A stretch of DNA of 64,000 bases, taken from contig NZ_JAOZEV010000007.1 in the NCBI RefSeq assembly GCF_025847275.1, positions 1 through 64,000 on the forward strand, written 5' to 3'. Below are positions 26,045 to 35,293 of this stretch, in pieces. The position numbers and the translations under genes are program-made. Below the pieces are notes generated by a model. It was not told the DNA's origin. It did no database searches and saw nothing but the letters and a program-made list of their open reading frames with translations. Origin of the DNA: Flavobacterium frigoritolerans. Lineage in GTDB: Bacteria; Bacteroidota; Bacteroidia; Flavobacteriales; Flavobacteriaceae. How positions within the stretch are numbered: position 1 is the first letter of the stretch; each line of letters opens with the position of its first letter.

Positions 26045-27199
26045 CTAACTTTTTATCAATCCATTAACAAATTTTATGTTTTTATCTAAATAAAAATCTG
26101 CTTTCTGACTTGTTTTCGGAATATTATTAAAATCATCAGTATATTCTGCTCCTTTAGCATCATATTCAAAATGACCATAATAATTTTCTAATTCACCAAC
26201 TTCGGTAATATAAGCAGTGAAACAAATTTTATTTTCAATCAATTCTTCTTTGTATTGTGCGGCAAAATTCGTGATTATTTCGATACCATCATAATTTATT
26301 TTGATGTTTTTATACATAAAATCATAAAAAACGACTTTATTTTGTGAAATATTCAAATATTTATTAATTCCATTGACAACTATATCGTTTTCGCTTAGAG
26401 CTTTAAACCCTGCTATTAACGCAAAAAAGATGTACTTCCTTGTGACTTCTCTTTCATAATCATGAGCAAAATGTCCCGCTTCAAACAAAACCGTAGGCAC
26501 TCCTAAATACTGAAACGTATCTCCTATACAATTAATATTAAAAGAATCATCAAAACGACCTACTTGTCCTGGGATGTAACGCTGTAAAACATCATTCATA
26601 GCCACAATCAAGTCTATAGCTTTCGTACGTGACTCATTTATCTCTCGCTCTTCATTATATGCTGGAGCCAAAAATGACACTGTTGCAGGCTTTCCTGTAT
26701 CACCAGCACCAAAAATTGTACGCTGATCGTGCAAATTATAACAATAATGAGGTTTAAACTCTTCAAAAGCCGCTCTTAACACCTTACTTTCTGGTTGTGT
26801 TAACTGCTGCGAATCACGATTCAAATCAACTTTATTAGCATTTTCTCGAGTATATAACTTCGCTCCATCAGGGTTTAGTATAGGAATACTATAAAAAGTA
26901 AACATTCCAAGCAGTTTATTTGCAAAATCAGAACCACTATTCAATACATTAATAAAGTCAAATAACGCTTTTGTAGTCGTGCTTTCATTTCCATGCATTT
27001 GCGACCAAAGGTAAATTCGAGTTTCACCAGTTCCAATTTTATAACTATATATAGGTTCTCCTAAAACAGATTTACCTATAACCTCAACTTGATTATTCGT
27101 ATTTAATTTCTCTAATAAAGGAGCTATCGCATCTAACGTAAGATACCTTCCTCCTATACTTTGTTCTTTATGTAAGCTAAATAATTCTTCTAAATTCAT
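26045..27199 (-). CDS. M14 family zinc carboxypeptidase
   Basis: This 384-residue protein has the M14 zinc site HGNE (HxxE, in SQMHGNESTTTKAL), the third ligand His in NLHDQRTIFG, the DLNRDS substrate Arg, and the catalytic Glu in VLFEAGHFAHD. The C-terminal ~100 residues form a small beta domain. There is no signal peptide, so it is probably cytoplasmic. It is divergent from the HTH gene at 27512; three GTTTAC-N4-GTAAAC sites lie in its promoter, one overlapping the -7 box. Confidence 0.85.
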   Translation of the reverse strand: MNLEELFSLHKEQSIGGRYLTLDAIAPLLEKLNTNNQVEVIGKSVLGEPIYSYKIGTGETRIYLWSQMHGNESTTTKALFDFINVLNSGSDFANKLLGMFTFYSIPILNPDGAKLYTRENANKVDLNRDSQQLTQPESKVLRAAFEEFKPHYCYNLHDQRTIFGAGDTGKPATVSFLAPAYNEEREINESRTKAIDLIVAMNDVLQRYIPGQVGRFDDSFNINCIGDTFQYLGVPTVLFEAGHFAHDYEREVTRKYIFFALIAGFKALSENDIVVNGINKYLNISQNKVVFYDFMYKNIKINYDGIEIITNFAAQYKEELIENKICFTAYITEVGELENYYGHFEYDAKGAEYTDDFNNIPKTSQKADFYLDKNIKFVNGLIKS

Positions 27200-27212
27200 G
27201 TCGTATTGTTTG

Positions 27213-27285
27213 GTTTACAAAAGTAAACATCTTTATTTTTACAATTGTAAACATTAAAATAATTTGATAATCTACATTTGTAAAC
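27213..27285. promoter_or_regulatory. Operator group A and promoter of the M14 peptidase gene
   Basis: Three copies of a palindrome with half-sites GTTTAC and GTAAAC and a 4-bp spacer: 27213-27228 (perfect), 27237-27252 and 27270-27285. The minus strand reads TACTTTTG at 27218-27225, a perfect TAnnTTTG box inside the first site, 19 bases before the start codon. Binding would block the promoter. Confidence 0.7.
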
Positions 27286-27433
27286 GCTCATTTTCTCCTA
27301 AGAACCCTGATTTATCCTGCTTTTGATAACATTTGTTACTTACTTACAAAAGCAAGATTAAAATATTATACATTAGATACTTACACGTCTTTACATAAAG
27401 CTAAATAGTCAACAAAATAGAGCTGTTTACGCT

Positions 27434-27520
27434 ATTTACAATTGTATAATTGGTGTTTCAGTATATTTTAATTACATTTGTAAACCGTCTTAATTTAAAA
27501 AGCAATTTACAATGGTAAAC
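27434..27520. promoter_or_regulatory. Operator group B and promoter of the HTH gene
   Basis: Three more copies of the same palindrome at 27434-27449, 27470-27485 and 27505-27520. The second contains TACATTTG (27473-27480), a perfect plus-strand -7 box. The third covers the HTH gene start codon. A lone GTTTAC half-site lies at 27425. Autoregulation by the HTH protein is the simplest reading. Confidence 0.7.
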
Positions 27521-27985
27521 ATCGAGGATTTTATAAAAAGATTGGAAATCATACTAGATTATTATGGCTTAAACGCCTCTTCATTTGCTGATAAAATCGG
27601 AGTTCAACGCTCTAGCATGTCTCACCTACTTTCGGGTAGAAACAAACCTAGTTTAGATTTTATATTAAAAATTATTGAGGTTTTTCCCGATATAGATTTG
27701 TACTGGGTTTTAAACGGAAAAGGGTCTTTCCCTAAAAATGAAAATAACGAAGTTGCCATAAATTCAATTCCGGAGGAAATCGAAAAACCCATTGCTCCTA
27801 TTTTTCCAAATAAGAATTTCATCCCCGAAGATTTATTCTTAGAGGTCGAAAATACAAATGAAAAAAAATCGATTGAAAAAAATACTGTCGAAATAAAAAA
27901 CACAATTTCCAATACCTCTTCTGAAGAAATAGAGAAAATTGTGCTCTTTTATAAAAATGGAACATTTAAGGTATATACTCCTTAA
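27512..27985 (+). CDS. XRE-type HTH transcription regulator
   Basis: This 157-residue protein has an N-terminal Cro/C1-type HTH (residues ~8-70: LNASSFADKIGVQRSSMSHLLSGRNKPSLDFILKI), a Ser/Asn/Glu-rich linker and a short C-terminal VLFYKNGTFKVYTP block. The type is common in Flavobacteriaceae. Its start codon lies inside an operator copy, and the six-site array between it and the M14 peptidase gene suggests it controls both. Confidence 0.85.
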   Translation: MVNIEDFIKRLEIILDYYGLNASSFADKIGVQRSSMSHLLSGRNKPSLDFILKIIEVFPDIDLYWVLNGKGSFPKNENNEVAINSIPEEIEKPIAPIFPNKNFIPEDLFLEVENTNEKKSIEKNTVEIKNTISNTSSEEIEKIVLFYKNGTFKVYTP

Positions 27986-28057
27986 ATTTTAATTTTGCGT
28001 ATTTTGAAAATTGTGTTTTTTTTTATTTACACAACTTTGAAGAAATCTTAAAAAAAT

Positions 28058-28609
28058 TTACAATTGAAATCCATTGTCTGGAATTTTCCCAACTACCCCT
28101 TTATAGTGTTGTTTTAAAATTTCCATATCAGCTTCATAATTTCCTGTTGGATAAAATGGCTTACCCAGATTAACTTCTTTTTTTCCCCAATCAAAAGCTA
28201 CAGGTACAATTGGCACATTTGCTTTTAAAGCGATATAATAAAATCCTGTTCTAATTTCTGAAACTTTTTTGCGAGTACCCTCTGGAGCAACTGCCAAACG
28301 AAAAATTTCTTTTCTGTCAAAAATAGCGGCAATTGAATCTACTTTATTCAAACCTCCTGAACGATCTAAAGGTTCTCCTCCTACACTTCTGAAATAATAT
28401 CCAAAAGGAAATCTAAATAATTCTTTCTTTCCTACCCAATTCATTTCTAATCCAGATATTCCTCGGGTAAATATTCCTAAATAAAAATCATGATTACTTG
28501 TATGGGGCATTACCATCAATACGCATTTTTTTACCTCAGCATTTTCTACCCCTACAATTTTCCATCCCATTAACTTCAAAAAGATGAATTTATATAATTG
28601 TTTCTTCAT
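28058..28609 (-). CDS. 1-acylglycerol-3-phosphate acyltransferase family protein
   Basis: This 183-residue protein has the acyltransferase HX4D motif (HTSNHD), the GGEPLDRS substrate block and the APEGTRKK motif. It is short for PlsC and begins with a weak hydrophobic segment, so it is a membrane-associated member of the family, acting in phospholipid or lipid remodelling. The acceptor is unknown. It is divergent from the methyltransferase-like gene at 28673. Confidence 0.88.
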   Translation of the reverse strand: MKKQLYKFIFLKLMGWKIVGVENAEVKKCVLMVMPHTSNHDFYLGIFTRGISGLEMNWVGKKELFRFPFGYYFRSVGGEPLDRSGGLNKVDSIAAIFDRKEIFRLAVAPEGTRKKVSEIRTGFYYIALKANVPIVPVAFDWGKKEVNLGKPFYPTGNYEADMEILKQHYKGVVGKIPDNGFQL

Positions 28610-28672
28610 TAATTTTATTTTAATCTACAAAATAAATAATTTAAATCTTAAATTTGATAAAAACGCATACGA

Positions 28673-29335
28673 ATGATTAAGAAAATATTCAGTTACCTTG
28701 TTCCTATAAAAATATTTGAAAAAAAATCTGCTCGCAGTAAAGCTATTGAGGTTACTTGGGCAAATGGTGAACTAGTTTTAGATTCCGAAAATACCAATTA
28801 CTCTTATGGTAGTTTACAACGTATCCTGAGATATGGTTTAAAAAATATTGGCTTTAAAAAAATTCTCTCCATGAAAGAGATATTACTTCTGGGTGTAGCT
28901 GGAGGAAGTGTTATCAAAACTCTTGTTGATGAAATAAAATACGAAGGCAAAATTACTGGAGTTGAAATTGACCCCGAAATACTTGAAATTGCTAATAAAT
29001 ATTTCAATCTAAATAAAATTAAACAACTTGAAATTATTATTGACGATGCATTCGAATTTGTCTTAAAAACAAATAAAAAATACGATCTTATAATAATCGA
29101 TGTTTTTGAAGATACTACAATGCCTAACTTTTTATTTGAAAATTTTTTCAGTAATAGAGTTTGTGATCTTTTAAAAAATAATGGTTTTGTACTTTTCAAT
29201 ACCATGATTCTAAATGAAACACACAATATCAGAAACCGAAAATACATTTCGGAAATAAATAACCAGCATGTCGTAAAAATGCTCCCTCGAATTGAAGAGC
29301 ACAATGAATTGATAATTATTGAAAAACTAGCTTAG
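28673..29335 (+). CDS. Spermidine-synthase-like Rossmann protein
   Basis: This 220-residue protein has an AdoMet-binding type fold: ILLLGVAGGSVIKTL (glycine loop), ITGVEIDPEILEIANKYF (acidic residue after strand 2), DDAFEFV and DLIIIDVFEDT. This pattern is that of spermidine-synthase-like proteins. It lacks the N-terminal domain of true aminopropyltransferases, so polyamine synthesis is not assured; a small methyltransferase is also possible. It stands alone. Confidence 0.75.
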   Translation: MIKKIFSYLVPIKIFEKKSARSKAIEVTWANGELVLDSENTNYSYGSLQRILRYGLKNIGFKKILSMKEILLLGVAGGSVIKTLVDEIKYEGKITGVEIDPEILEIANKYFNLNKIKQLEIIIDDAFEFVLKTNKKYDLIIIDVFEDTTMPNFLFENFFSNRVCDLLKNNGFVLFNTMILNETHNIRNRKYISEINNQHVVKMLPRIEEHNELIIIEKLA

Positions 29336-29380
29336 TTATAATTTCTCTTAACGAGTTATGCAATTCTTAAAAATTTAATT

Positions 29381-29521
29381 TAACACATAGAAACATAGAT
29401 TCGACATCTGTAAAAGAATACCCGAGAAAATATATTTCTTTCACATAGCTGGCTATACATATTTTTATAATACGTGAAATGCCTTTTTTAGAAAATACAA
29501 AACCTATATTTCTATGTGTTA
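29381..29521. repeat. MITE-like inverted-repeat element, copy 1
   Basis: The ends TAACACATAGAAACATAG (29381-29398) and CTATATTTCTATGTGTTA (29504-29521) are inverted repeats with 17 of 18 pairs. The internal TTTCACATAGCT segment also occurs in copy 2. No open frame inside. Related to 36896-37031. Confidence 0.75.
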
Positions 29522-29555
29522 AAAATTGATTATACCCAACTGTTAAAAAAGATAT

Positions 29556-30233
29556 ATGACCACATTAGAATCTGTTTTACAAAATCTAACCCCAACAAAA
29601 GTAATCGACACTACAATCGATTATGCTCAATATATTCCTTTGGATTTATCAATCTCAAATCAGGAATTAGCTAATAAAAAACCTCAAACAGCTACTGATT
29701 TTGAAAATTATATCGAGAATTTATTAGCTCCCACAAAAGCCAAAGTTGCTTTTGGCGGCTATCTAGAGGAGAGAAACATATACAAAAGAAGTGAAAATTT
29801 TAATAATTCTACAACTCCTGAGCGCAACATACATATTGGTTTAGATTTATGGATTAAAGCTGGAACTCCTGTTTTAGCAGTACTTGACGGAACGGTTCAT
29901 AGTTTTAAAAATAATACTAGTTTGGGCGATTACGGACCTACAATTATTTTAAAACATACTATCGAAAATCATATTTTCTATACTTTATATGGGCATTTGT
30001 CGTTAGAAAGTATAGTTAATCTTAAAGTTGGAGCTGTTTTTCAAAAAGAACAAATTTTGGGCACTTTAGGAAAACCAAATGTAAATGGCGATTACGCACC
30101 ACACTTACATTTTCAGATTATAAAAAACATAGGAGACAATTTTGGTGATTATCCAGGTGTTTGCAGTAAAATAGATTTAGATTATTACACTAACAACTGC
30201 CCAAATCCCAATTTAGTATTAAAAATAACATAA
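29556..30233 (+). CDS. M23 family metallopeptidase without signal peptide
   Basis: This 225-residue protein contains the LytM/M23 zinc site: HIGLDLW (HxxxD), then YTLYGHLS and HLHFQ. The domain spans residues ~85-200. The N-terminus (MTTLESVLQNLTP) has no signal peptide or lipobox, unlike most cell-wall endopeptidases, so either export is unusual or the enzyme is intracellular. It is followed after 6 bp by a lipoprotein gene and two further small genes; they may form one unit. Confidence 0.85.
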   Translation: MTTLESVLQNLTPTKVIDTTIDYAQYIPLDLSISNQELANKKPQTATDFENYIENLLAPTKAKVAFGGYLEERNIYKRSENFNNSTTPERNIHIGLDLWIKAGTPVLAVLDGTVHSFKNNTSLGDYGPTIILKHTIENHIFYTLYGHLSLESIVNLKVGAVFQKEQILGTLGKPNVNGDYAPHLHFQIIKNIGDNFGDYPGVCSKIDLDYYTNNCPNPNLVLKIT

Positions 30234-30239
30234 AGAACA

Positions 30240-30716
30240 ATGAAGAAAGTACTATTTATTTTAAGTTTGCTTCTGTTGGTTGGTTGTAAATCAAAAACAG
30301 GTGGAAACAAAACAGAAGATTTAAAAATATCAAAAGTTTTAGCTACAGAAGTAGATAATAGCCAACAAAAAAAAGCCTATGATTTAGGAAAACGAGTCTT
30401 ATTGACTTGTAACACCTCAAAATTTAAGCCTTTTAATGAAACTGAAGTTACACCATCGGTTATGGCAAATACTACAGAAGAGCGGTTAACAAAAACATGT
30501 CAGAAATTCCGACAATGGTACGGAGGCTTTAAAGATCTTAAACTAGATGGAGTTTATAAAACTAAACATGAAACCATCTACAGATACAGAGCTTTGTATG
30601 AAAAAAAAGTGGCCAATAAAGAGCTTCGTGTGTATGTAAATGAAGACAATCTGATTTCTGCTATAAAATCGTTGGACTGGGACGAAACATTCGAGTCAAA
30701 ATTAATTGAAAAATAA
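30240..30716 (+). CDS. Small lipoprotein of unknown function
   Basis: This 158-residue protein has a clear lipoprotein signal (VGC at about residues 14-16, then KSKTGGNKTED). The mature part includes LGKRVLLTCN and KTCQKFRQWYGG segments with two Cys that could pair. It is tightly spaced between the M23 peptidase (6 bp) and the next exported protein (6 bp). Unrecognised; probably envelope-located. Confidence 0.75.
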   Translation: MKKVLFILSLLLLVGCKSKTGGNKTEDLKISKVLATEVDNSQQKKAYDLGKRVLLTCNTSKFKPFNETEVTPSVMANTTEERLTKTCQKFRQWYGGFKDLKLDGVYKTKHETIYRYRALYEKKVANKELRVYVNEDNLISAIKSLDWDETFESKLIEK

Positions 30717-30722
30717 CCCCTT

Positions 30723-31247
30723 ATGAATTATAAAACACTACTGATTTTACCCTTTCTTTTCTTATCCATTTTGGTTAATGCTCAGGAGTCGCTTAATTTT
30801 AAAGGAAAAACATACCCTGCTACACCTGCTTGGGATTTTATCTGTGAAAATTATGCTTTATCTGGCGAAGCCAATATTCAAATTGCAAAAACTGAAACAG
30901 GAGGACTTTTAAAAATTAGTGTGGCAACAACTGATCCTAAATTACAAATTACTGGTACTACTTATATTTATTTAGTAGATAATACCATTATTGTATGTAT
31001 TGATAAAAAGAACACTGAAGCAACCGAAAATAAAACGGCAACTTACTTCAATCTTTCTGCTATTGAAATGAACAAACTAAAGAAAACTGATATCCAATCT
31101 ATTAGATTCAATATTTCAGGAACTACAAATAAATTCAGTAGTCAAATTGGGAATTTTACAGCTGTAAATAAAAAATCTTATTACGCTACCAAATTTGACA
31201 AATCTAAAAATAGCTTTGATACTGCTGCAGAAATTCAAGTTTTGTAA
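30723..31247 (+). CDS. Secreted protein of unknown function
   Basis: This 174-residue protein has a Sec signal peptide (cleavage near NAQES, residue 21) and a beta-rich mature part. It has no Cys pair motif or catalytic signature I can identify. It continues the M23-lipoprotein unit, so an envelope role is likely. Confidence 0.7.
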   Translation: MNYKTLLILPFLFLSILVNAQESLNFKGKTYPATPAWDFICENYALSGEANIQIAKTETGGLLKISVATTDPKLQITGTTYIYLVDNTIIVCIDKKNTEATENKTATYFNLSAIEMNKLKKTDIQSIRFNISGTTNKFSSQIGNFTAVNKKSYYATKFDKSKNSFDTAAEIQVL

Positions 31248-31307
31248 GTTTTTTTATTAGTATGAAATCAATAATTCTGTACTTTTATACTCTAAAATAC
31301 ATCAAAA

Positions 31308-31778
31308 ATGACTGCAAACGAAATCACTATTACGAAATTCTATACTGCATTTGCCAATGCAGACGCAGCTAAAATGAGCGAATGTTACCATCCAAAAGTA
31401 CAATTTCGTGATCCTGCTTTTGGCTTACTAAAAGAGGATCAGGTTTCTAGAATGTGGGAAATGCTTCTTAAAAAAAGCAAGGGAAATATTAAAATAGAAT
31501 TTTCGGATGTAAAAGCTGATGATTTTGTAGGTTCTGCACGCTGGGTTGCTTCTTATGTTTTTAGCAAAACAAATAAAAAAGTTGTGAATCATGTTTTCGC
31601 CGAATTTCAATTTCAGGATGGTCTGATTATCAAACACACTGATGCTTTTGATGTTTGGAAATGGTCCAAACAAGCATTCGGCATTACCGGCTATTTATTA
31701 GGATGGACCGGTTTTTTTCAGAAAAAAATACAAGAACAAGCCTTATTATCGCTTCATAAGTACCAATCTAAAAAATAA
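31308..31778 (+). CDS. NTF2-like (SnoaL-type) protein
   Basis: This 156-residue protein has the cone-shaped NTF2-like fold signature: N-terminal ITITKFYTAFANADAAKMSECYHPKVQFRDPAFG and the C-terminal HVFAEFQFQDGLIIKHTDAFDVWKW strand. Family members are small-molecule isomerases, hydrolases or binding proteins. Its stop codon overlaps the next start by one base (TAATG), so it is translationally coupled to the DinB-like gene. Confidence 0.85.
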   Translation: MTANEITITKFYTAFANADAAKMSECYHPKVQFRDPAFGLLKEDQVSRMWEMLLKKSKGNIKIEFSDVKADDFVGSARWVASYVFSKTNKKVVNHVFAEFQFQDGLIIKHTDAFDVWKWSKQAFGITGYLLGWTGFFQKKIQEQALLSLHKYQSKK

Positions 31779-32245
31779 TGGCGCATTGTGATACATTGAG
31801 AGCTCTTTTTAATCGTGATCTCAATAAATTAAAACTCGAAATCGAATCCTATCAAAATGAAGCTAAAATTTGGTCTATAGATGAACAAATTTTAAATTCG
31901 GCAGGAAACCTATGTTTGCACTTAATAGGCAATTTAAACACTTATATTGGAGCTGCATTGGGTAATTCTGGCTACATAAGACATCGTGAATTGGAGTTTT
32001 CGTTAAAAAACATTCCAAAAACCGAATTAATTACAAAAATAGAAGAAACAATTAGCGTTGTTGATGCCGCTTTAAGTAATTTATCTGAAGCCCAATTAGA
32101 ACATGAATTTCCAATTATTGTTTTTGAAGGTAAAGATTCTACGGGGTTTATTTTAACACACCTCACCACTCATCTAGCTTATCATTTAGGGCAAATAAAC
32201 TATCACCGCCGATTATTGGACGATATCTCAATTGTTAATGAATAA
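31778..32245 (+). CDS. DinB-like protein
   Basis: This 155-residue four-helix protein resembles the DinB/DUF1572 group: LCLHLIGNLNTYIGAALG (first His) and LTTHLAYHLGQINYHRR (other metal ligands). It is coupled to the NTF2-like gene. Probably a metal-dependent thiol transferase or hydrolase; substrate unknown. Confidence 0.83.
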   Translation: MAHCDTLRALFNRDLNKLKLEIESYQNEAKIWSIDEQILNSAGNLCLHLIGNLNTYIGAALGNSGYIRHRELEFSLKNIPKTELITKIEETISVVDAALSNLSEAQLEHEFPIIVFEGKDSTGFILTHLTTHLAYHLGQINYHRRLLDDISIVNE

Positions 32246-32318
32246 AAACAACTAAAAGTGTTCAGTTGCTTAAATATAAAATATTCATTTACCTACAAGT
32301 TAAAATAAAGCATAATGT

Positions 32319-32933
32319 ATGACTAAAAAATTACACTACGTATCTGGACTCATAATAACATTTTTTATTGGATTACATTTATTTAATCATACTTGGAGCA
32401 TTTTAGGAGCGGAAAAGCACATTGAGATGATGAATACTTTACGTCTTTTTTACAGAAATTTATTCATTGAATCCATTTTGTTATTAGCTGTATTTATTCA
32501 GATTTTCTCAGGACTTAAACTTTTCAAAATAAATAGAAAAATAGCAGCCAGTAATTTTGAAAAAATTCAAATTTGGTCAGGTTTATACCTCGCTATCTTT
32601 TTTATAATTCATTTAAGTGCCATTTTTATTGGAAGACTTATTTTGAACCTTGATACTAATTTTTATTATGGTATAGCGGGATTAAATACTTTTCCTTACT
32701 ACTTCTTTTTTATTCCCTACTATGCACTTGCAATACTTTCCTTTTTCGGACATATTGCTTCCGTTCATAATAAGAAGATGAAGCAATCCATTTTCGGAAT
32801 TTCTCCCAATAAACAATCAATAGCAATTTTGACTTTTGGAATTATATTAACTGTAGTAATATTTTGTGGGCTAACAAATTATTTTAACGGAATAGCTATA
32901 CCAAAAGAATACAATGTACTCATTGGAAAATAA
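32319..32933 (+). CDS. Five-helix integral membrane protein, possible heme binder
   Basis: This 204-residue protein has about five transmembrane helices with conserved-looking His in them (GLHLFNHTW, IIHLSA, FGHIASVH). The pattern recalls succinate dehydrogenase-type cytochrome b anchors, but no partner subunit is nearby. I infer a heme-binding or redox membrane protein only tentatively. Confidence 0.6.
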   Translation: MTKKLHYVSGLIITFFIGLHLFNHTWSILGAEKHIEMMNTLRLFYRNLFIESILLLAVFIQIFSGLKLFKINRKIAASNFEKIQIWSGLYLAIFFIIHLSAIFIGRLILNLDTNFYYGIAGLNTFPYYFFFIPYYALAILSFFGHIASVHNKKMKQSIFGISPNKQSIAILTFGIILTVVIFCGLTNYFNGIAIPKEYNVLIGK

Positions 32934-32982
32934 CCAAAACCTAATTTTTCTTAACAACTTAATGGTTAAAAAAAAATCAAAA

Positions 32983-33013
32983 AAAATAGCTTCAATTGAA
33001 GCTATTTTTTTGT
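32983..33013. terminator. Bidirectional terminator
   Basis: AAAAAATAGCTTC/GAAGCTATTTTTTT stem with A and T runs on both sides, between convergent genes. Confidence 0.9.
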
Positions 33014-33014
33014 T

Positions 33015-34502
33015 TTATGATGCAAACCAACCTGCGACTAGTTCGTCTTCAAAAGAATTTACATTTTCATGTACAAATTCGTTGGTTTCTTTGTTGTATT
33101 CATAATCCAAAGCCCATTCTTTATGGTTTTTGGCTAACTCTTTAATGCTTTCGCAAACAAAAGCAATTTCATCATTGGTCGTTGTAGGATGTATTGACAT
33201 TCTTATCCATCCTGGCTTACGTATTAAATCTCCAATAGTGATTTGATCAATTAATTTACTTGATGTTTCTTGATCAACATGCAATAAAAAGTGTCCGTAC
33301 GTACCAGCACAACTACAACCTCCTCTAGTTTGGATTCCGAATCTGTCATTCAATATTTTTACACCTAAATTAAAATGTAAATCTTCAATAAAAAACGAAA
33401 CTACTCCTAAACGTTCCTGATGTTGCCCTGCTAAGATTTTAATATTCGGGATATCATTCAATTCATTAAAAACAAAATCAACGATTTCATGCTCGCGTTG
33501 TAACATGTTATCTACTCCCATTTGTTCTTTTAGCTCTATTGCCAAAGCCGTTTTTATTACTTGTAAGAAGCCTGGAGTTCCACCATCTTCACGATCTTCA
33601 ATATTATCAATATACTTATGTTCACCCCAAGGGTTTGTCCAGCTTACTGTTCCTCCTCCCGGACAATCTGGAATCATATTCTTGTATAATTTTTTATTAA
33701 AAACTAAAACTCCTGATGTTCCAGGTCCTCCTAAAAATTTATGCGGAGAAAAGAAAATTGCATCTAAATAAGCCTCTGGATCTTCTGGATGCATATTTAT
33801 TTTCACATAAGGTCCTGAGCATGCAAAATCTACAAAACAAACTCCATTATGCTGATGCATTAATTTGGCTGCCTCATAATATGGCGTTTTTATTCCTGTT
33901 ACGTTTGAACAAGAAGTAATCGAAGCTATTTTATAGGCTCTGTCTTTATATTTATCTAATAAAATTTCTAGTTTTTCAAGGCTAAAAAGCCCTTTTTCAC
34001 ATGCTGGAATAATTTCAACATCAGCAATCGTCTCCAACCAACTAGTTTGGTTTGAGTGATGCTCCATATGCGAGATAAAAACAACTGGCTTTTTATCTGC
34101 AGGAATTGTTGTGAAATCTTTTAGGTTTTCAGGAATTTTTAATCCCAAAATACGTTGAAATTTATTAACAACACCTGTCATTCCTGTTCCATCTGTAATT
34201 AAAATATCATCTTGATTTGCATTAACATGACGTTTAATAATATTTCTGGCATGATGGTACGCTTTTGTCATGGCAGTACCTGACACAGTGGTCTCAGTAT
34301 GCGTATTTGCGACAAAAGGTCCAAATTGGTTTATAATTTTCTCTTCAATCGGTCTATATAATCGCCCGCTGGCAGTCCAATCGGTATAAATTATCTGTTT
34401 TTTACCATAAGGAGAGGTAAATTCCTGATCGATTCCAATGATATTTTTTCGAAAATCTTGGAAATAAGCTTCTAAAGCCGTGGTATTGTTTTTGATATTC
34501 AT
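33015..34502 (-). CDS. Class V aminotransferase-fold PLP enzyme
   Basis: From the ATG at 34502 the product has 495 residues; an upstream start at 34634 would add 44 residues of unlike composition. It has the cysteine desulfurase/SufS-type fold: FISHMEHHSNQTSW, DFACSGPY, the PLP lysine in FFSPHKFLGGPGTSG, and RGGCSCAGTYGHFLL near residue ~400. It is longer than SufS and is not beside iron-sulfur genes, so sulfur delivery is not assured; a lyase or desulfurase acting on a modified amino acid is possible. Confidence 0.83.
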   Translation of the reverse strand: MNIKNNTTALEAYFQDFRKNIIGIDQEFTSPYGKKQIIYTDWTASGRLYRPIEEKIINQFGPFVANTHTETTVSGTAMTKAYHHARNIIKRHVNANQDDILITDGTGMTGVVNKFQRILGLKIPENLKDFTTIPADKKPVVFISHMEHHSNQTSWLETIADVEIIPACEKGLFSLEKLEILLDKYKDRAYKIASITSCSNVTGIKTPYYEAAKLMHQHNGVCFVDFACSGPYVKINMHPEDPEAYLDAIFFSPHKFLGGPGTSGVLVFNKKLYKNMIPDCPGGGTVSWTNPWGEHKYIDNIEDREDGGTPGFLQVIKTALAIELKEQMGVDNMLQREHEIVDFVFNELNDIPNIKILAGQHQERLGVVSFFIEDLHFNLGVKILNDRFGIQTRGGCSCAGTYGHFLLHVDQETSSKLIDQITIGDLIRKPGWIRMSIHPTTTNDEIAFVCESIKELAKNHKEWALDYEYNKETNEFVHENVNSFEDELVAGWFAS

Positions 34503-34726
34503 TATAAACTGATTTGATGCCAAAGGTATATATTTTTTATATAATTGTGAATTTGTTAATAGTGAAGTTAAAACTATAGTACAATTTCTTTTATTTACAT
34601 TTAAATACCTCTTTAACGGGCATATTTTTAGCAAAAGCTACAAATTTAGAGTTAAATTTGAATAGAAAACATTAAAATGTTCTATTCATAATCAATAAAC
34701 AACAATAATTATTTTAAATTATATAT

Positions 34727-35257
34727 ATGAAAAATTTATCTATAGCAACTTTTGGAGGAGGCTGTTTTTGGTGTATCGAAGCAGTTATTCAGCGCTTAAA
34801 AGGCATAATATCAATAAAATCAGGCTATGCTGATGGACATATAAAAAACCCTGCTTATCGTGAGGTTTGTACAGGAAGAACAGGTCATGCCGAGGTTGTT
34901 CAGGTAACTTTTGACCCTGAAATCATTTCATACCATGACTTAATAGCTATTTTTATGACGAGTCATGATCCTACTACTTTAAATCAACAAGGAGCTGACA
35001 AAGGGACACAATACCGATCGATTATTTTATATCATGATGATACACAAAAAGCAATTGCTGAACAAGTATTTGACGCAGTAAAACCTTTTTATGCTGATCC
35101 TATCGTAACCGAACTAAAGCCTTTTGAAGTGTTTTATGAAGCCGAAGAGGATCATCAAAATTATTACAACAACAATCAGGAAGCTGGTTATTGCCGAATG
35201 GTAATTGACCCAAAAGTGCAAAAATTAAGAAAAATGTATGCCGATAAACTCGCATAA
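34727..35257 (+). CDS. msrA: Peptide methionine sulfoxide reductase MsrA
   Basis: This 176-residue enzyme reduces methionine-S-sulfoxide. The active site GGGCFWCIEA is near residues 10-19, with the GYADGHIKNPAYREVC and HAEVVQVTFDP blocks. It has no signal peptide, so it is cytoplasmic. It is followed by selO after 36 bp; both respond to oxidative stress in other bacteria. Confidence 0.95.
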   Translation: MKNLSIATFGGGCFWCIEAVIQRLKGIISIKSGYADGHIKNPAYREVCTGRTGHAEVVQVTFDPEIISYHDLIAIFMTSHDPTTLNQQGADKGTQYRSIILYHDDTQKAIAEQVFDAVKPFYADPIVTELKPFEVFYEAEEDHQNYYNNNQEAGYCRMVIDPKVQKLRKMYADKLA

Positions 35258-35293
35258 ACAAGCACATTTTACTGTTATTGAAATTGAATAAAA

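Noticed and set aside
27213..27520. CRISPR-like array
   Set aside because: Repeats are 16-bp palindromes with unequal spacing and lie in a promoter; there are no spacers or cas genes.
28804..29304. 166-codon minus-strand frame opposite the spermidine-synthase-like gene
   Set aside because: It is antisense to a gene with clear motifs and has no recognisable protein features.
34503..34634. Longer N-terminus of the class V aminotransferase
   Set aside because: The extra 44 residues are basic and unlike the family; the ATG at 34502 fits better.
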